DNA from: Edaphobacter lichenicola
Lineage (GTDB): Bacteria; Acidobacteriota; Terriglobia; Terriglobales; Acidobacteriaceae
DNA: 64,000 bases
NCBI RefSeq assembly: GCF_025264645.1
Contig: NZ_CP073696.1
Span: 3,534,001-3,598,000, forward strand
Reading direction: 5' to 3'
This document shows positions 63,501 through 64,000 of this stretch, in pieces. The notes below the pieces were generated by a model. That model did not search any database. It saw only the letters and a program-made list of their open reading frames with translations, and had not been told where the DNA came from. Within the stretch, counting starts at the first letter, position 1. Each line of letters begins with the position of its first letter. The translations under genes and the position numbers were made by a program.

Positions 63501-64000
63501 CCATACAAGGACTACTTCGCGACTGGTCAGTTCCAGACACTGAGCGATGCCGATAAGCTCAGCCTCCCCAGCTTCGAGTACTACGACGCGGGTGTGAACA
63601 TCGGCTCCTCGCCCATCCTTACCGGTGCGGACTCGCCTCGCACAGTCGTCTACGAAGAGATACAAATCGACCCAACTAACTTCTCCACATTCAAGCGCTT
63701 TTATTCCATGAGCGCTACTGTCCATGCATCTCTTGTGCAGCAGGGCTCCGGCTATATGTCGGCCGTGAAGCACACAGGCTTCGCGAAGTACAAGCAAGCT
63801 TCTGCGCCAACACCGATTACCACCACCGATCCCGTCTTCGTTATCACCGGCGTAGACGATATGGTGATCCGCGCCGACATCGCGAATGCCTCTGGCACCT
63901 CGTACTTTGCCGCACGCGCGACTTTAGCAACTCACCTGGCTCTTCATCCCGAAGATGCTGACAACCTGCAGATCGTTCCGCTCCATGAGGTGGCCGCATG
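60564..64000 (+). CDS. DUF6603-like giant protein, 3' end outside window
   Basis: The frame is open from the ATG at 60564 to the last base (at least 1145 residues), with GGAG 8 bases before the start, 2 bases after the protease stop. The N-terminal 200 residues are helical with low-complexity Leu/Ala/Gln stretches; from about residue 580 the sequence is beta-rich with the DUF6603 pattern: GVGGLGGVNRTMSIDALHAG, the LDTILFPPDPVANAPQIISN stretch, VAPGRYVFGPMFELGWGTPT and repeated Asp/Tyr-rich strands (LFFRLCWGDNPIFIFSLGGF). No signal peptide or membrane segment is visible. DUF6603 has no established function. The tight coupling suggests it works with the protease-like protein. Confidence 0.8.
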   Translation, partial: MAGKAGTLEVLAQQVGLALQPLENQLTAANIIPFLSQLGLQFPPALTGPGGFMTAVEAGATAAGGLPPLLTQLATDIEGDNEAGILQDGLQLIQQVGKTISALEQIGTELNSIASSLPGMNPAEVGTFATNLAKNLLSYLLISYLRTVSAGTVGVFNALGVLDYLPNPGIAGDATHPAFVAEHLQLGNLGKLFTSPADLLNTLYGWGSTTFDGQQLLPRLSATLSLLGFVSEIIGTGPTAVLSCSLLTVQANPATNPPGLLAIVQYPISSGLDLTLPLSEVWSVRVQAQAAIDAGLAATITPPANVSLLPPSGTLNGLLQMDLVAKGADASHPIIVFGQTDGSRIQTDSFTVGAGLTINWNSSVGQAIAEPQVQAAITGGKVVIDTSDADGFIATVLSGVNVEAAFDVAATWAPDAGLHITGGAQLEIDLPLHVSLGPVTVQTLYLIAGVSDAGIPLEISVALGLILGPIQASVDRIGVTGLLSFPDHGGNLGAANLAISFKPPNGLGLEIDAGVAAGGGYISLDPAKGEYAGVLDVSILDMVQVKVIGVIDTIMPDGSTGFAFLLIITFDFPPIQLGFGFTLNGVGGLGGVNRTMSIDALHAGFRAHTLDTILFPPDPVANAPQIISNIRSFFPVAPGRYVFGPMFELGWGTPTLITLAIGVILEVPDPIRIAILGLIDAGLPTEDAPLIELHIDVLGTLDFGTKMFELDGSLYDSRVLIYALAGDLFFRLCWGDNPIFIFSLGGFNPHFNTAGLDIPKLVRMSVSIGDGDNPRISANSYFAITSNSLQFGANVEAYAAAGGFAIHGYLGYDVLIIYSPFSFEFDFSAGFDVSYDGHSLLGLNVDGLFSGPQPWHLHGDASIDILFISVSASVDLTWGDSTPVTLPSKPVLPDLLAAFDAPSNWSAVLPDNTVQAVSLSTPKPDDTTLRVHPLGILSVKENVVPLDIAITQYGNATPSDGTFFSISNVQINAQEEARTPYKDYFATGQFQTLSDADKLSLPSFEYYDAGVNIGSSPILTGADSPRTVVYEEIQIDPTNFSTFKRFYSMSATVHASLVQQGSGYMSAVKHTGFAKYKQASAPTPITTTDPVFVITGVDDMVIRADIANASGTSYFAARATLATHLALHPEDADNLQIVPLHEVAA

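Noticed and set aside
62712-63797. Open frame of 361 codons on the minus strand
   Set aside because: It is antisense to the DUF6603 protein, whose frame is uninterrupted for over 1100 codons and has a good start. The antisense product has no recognisable domain.

Overview
The window looks like chromosomal DNA of an Acidobacteriota member of the Terriglobia/Acidobacteriaceae type (Edaphobacter, Granulicella or Terriglobus-like). The pointers are a large Oar-type TonB-dependent receptor with an N-terminal carboxypeptidase-regulatory domain, a PadR regulator followed by an ADOP-type duplicated permease, a VWFA-related acidobacterial domain protein, and many secreted proteins with Gln/Pro/Ala-rich mature ends. 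This assignment is an inference from gene families; no rRNA is present. I found no integrase, transposase, prophage, CRISPR array or tRNA, so this is mostly ordinary chromosome with accessory islands of secreted proteins.

Layout. 0-2.2 kb: 3' end of an alpha-E protein gene, a transglutaminase and a YjbR-like protein. 2.2-4.4 kb: a DprE2-like/DprE1-like pair. 4.4-6.5 kb: rplT and rpmI (without infC), a GNAT acetyltransferase and a His/Asp-rich secreted peptide. 6.7-9.4 kb: gyrB. 9.8-15 kb: cytochrome c lipoprotein, Tat metallophosphoesterase, TonB-dependent receptor. 15.3-19.8 kb: small unknown ORF, peptide-type ABC ATPase, TSUP permease, DUF971, DUF3050, LOG-family protein, small exported protein. 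20-25.8 kb: PcrA/UvrD helicase with an unusual insertion, a 51-residue basic protein, amino-acid permease, adenosine-deaminase-family enzyme. 26.2-29.6 kb: two tandem paralogous secreted proteins, each behind a related structured leader. 30-36.8 kb: exported proteins, SGNH hydrolase, VWA protein, RluA-type pseudouridine synthase, an Lgt-like membrane protein, a candidate 6S RNA, TlpA-like thioredoxin, ZapA and a ZapB-like coiled coil. 37-39.6 kb: membrane protein and a short pheT. 39.7-47 kb: esterase, NTF2-like protein, two membrane proteins, two beta-propeller lipoproteins, an acyltransferase. 47.2-53.8 kb: pyrH, exported helical protein, padR-ADOP, exported protein, beta-carbonic anhydrase. 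54-57.9 kb: a frameshifted sugar transporter, an N-terminally truncated ribokinase, a serine hydrolase, a small exported protein. 58.2-64 kb: a trypsin-fold protein with inserted modules, followed two bases later by a giant DUF6603-type protein that runs off the window.

How the genes relate. The core genes (gyrB, rpmI-rplT, pheT, pyrH, zapA) are scattered among accessory genes rather than sitting in their usual operons. The two broken sugar genes at 54-56 kb read as the decayed remains of one ribose-type uptake and phosphorylation function. The most novel items are the covarying leaders upstream of the duplicated secreted proteins, the rod-shaped RNA near zapA, and the protease/DUF6603 pair at the right edge.
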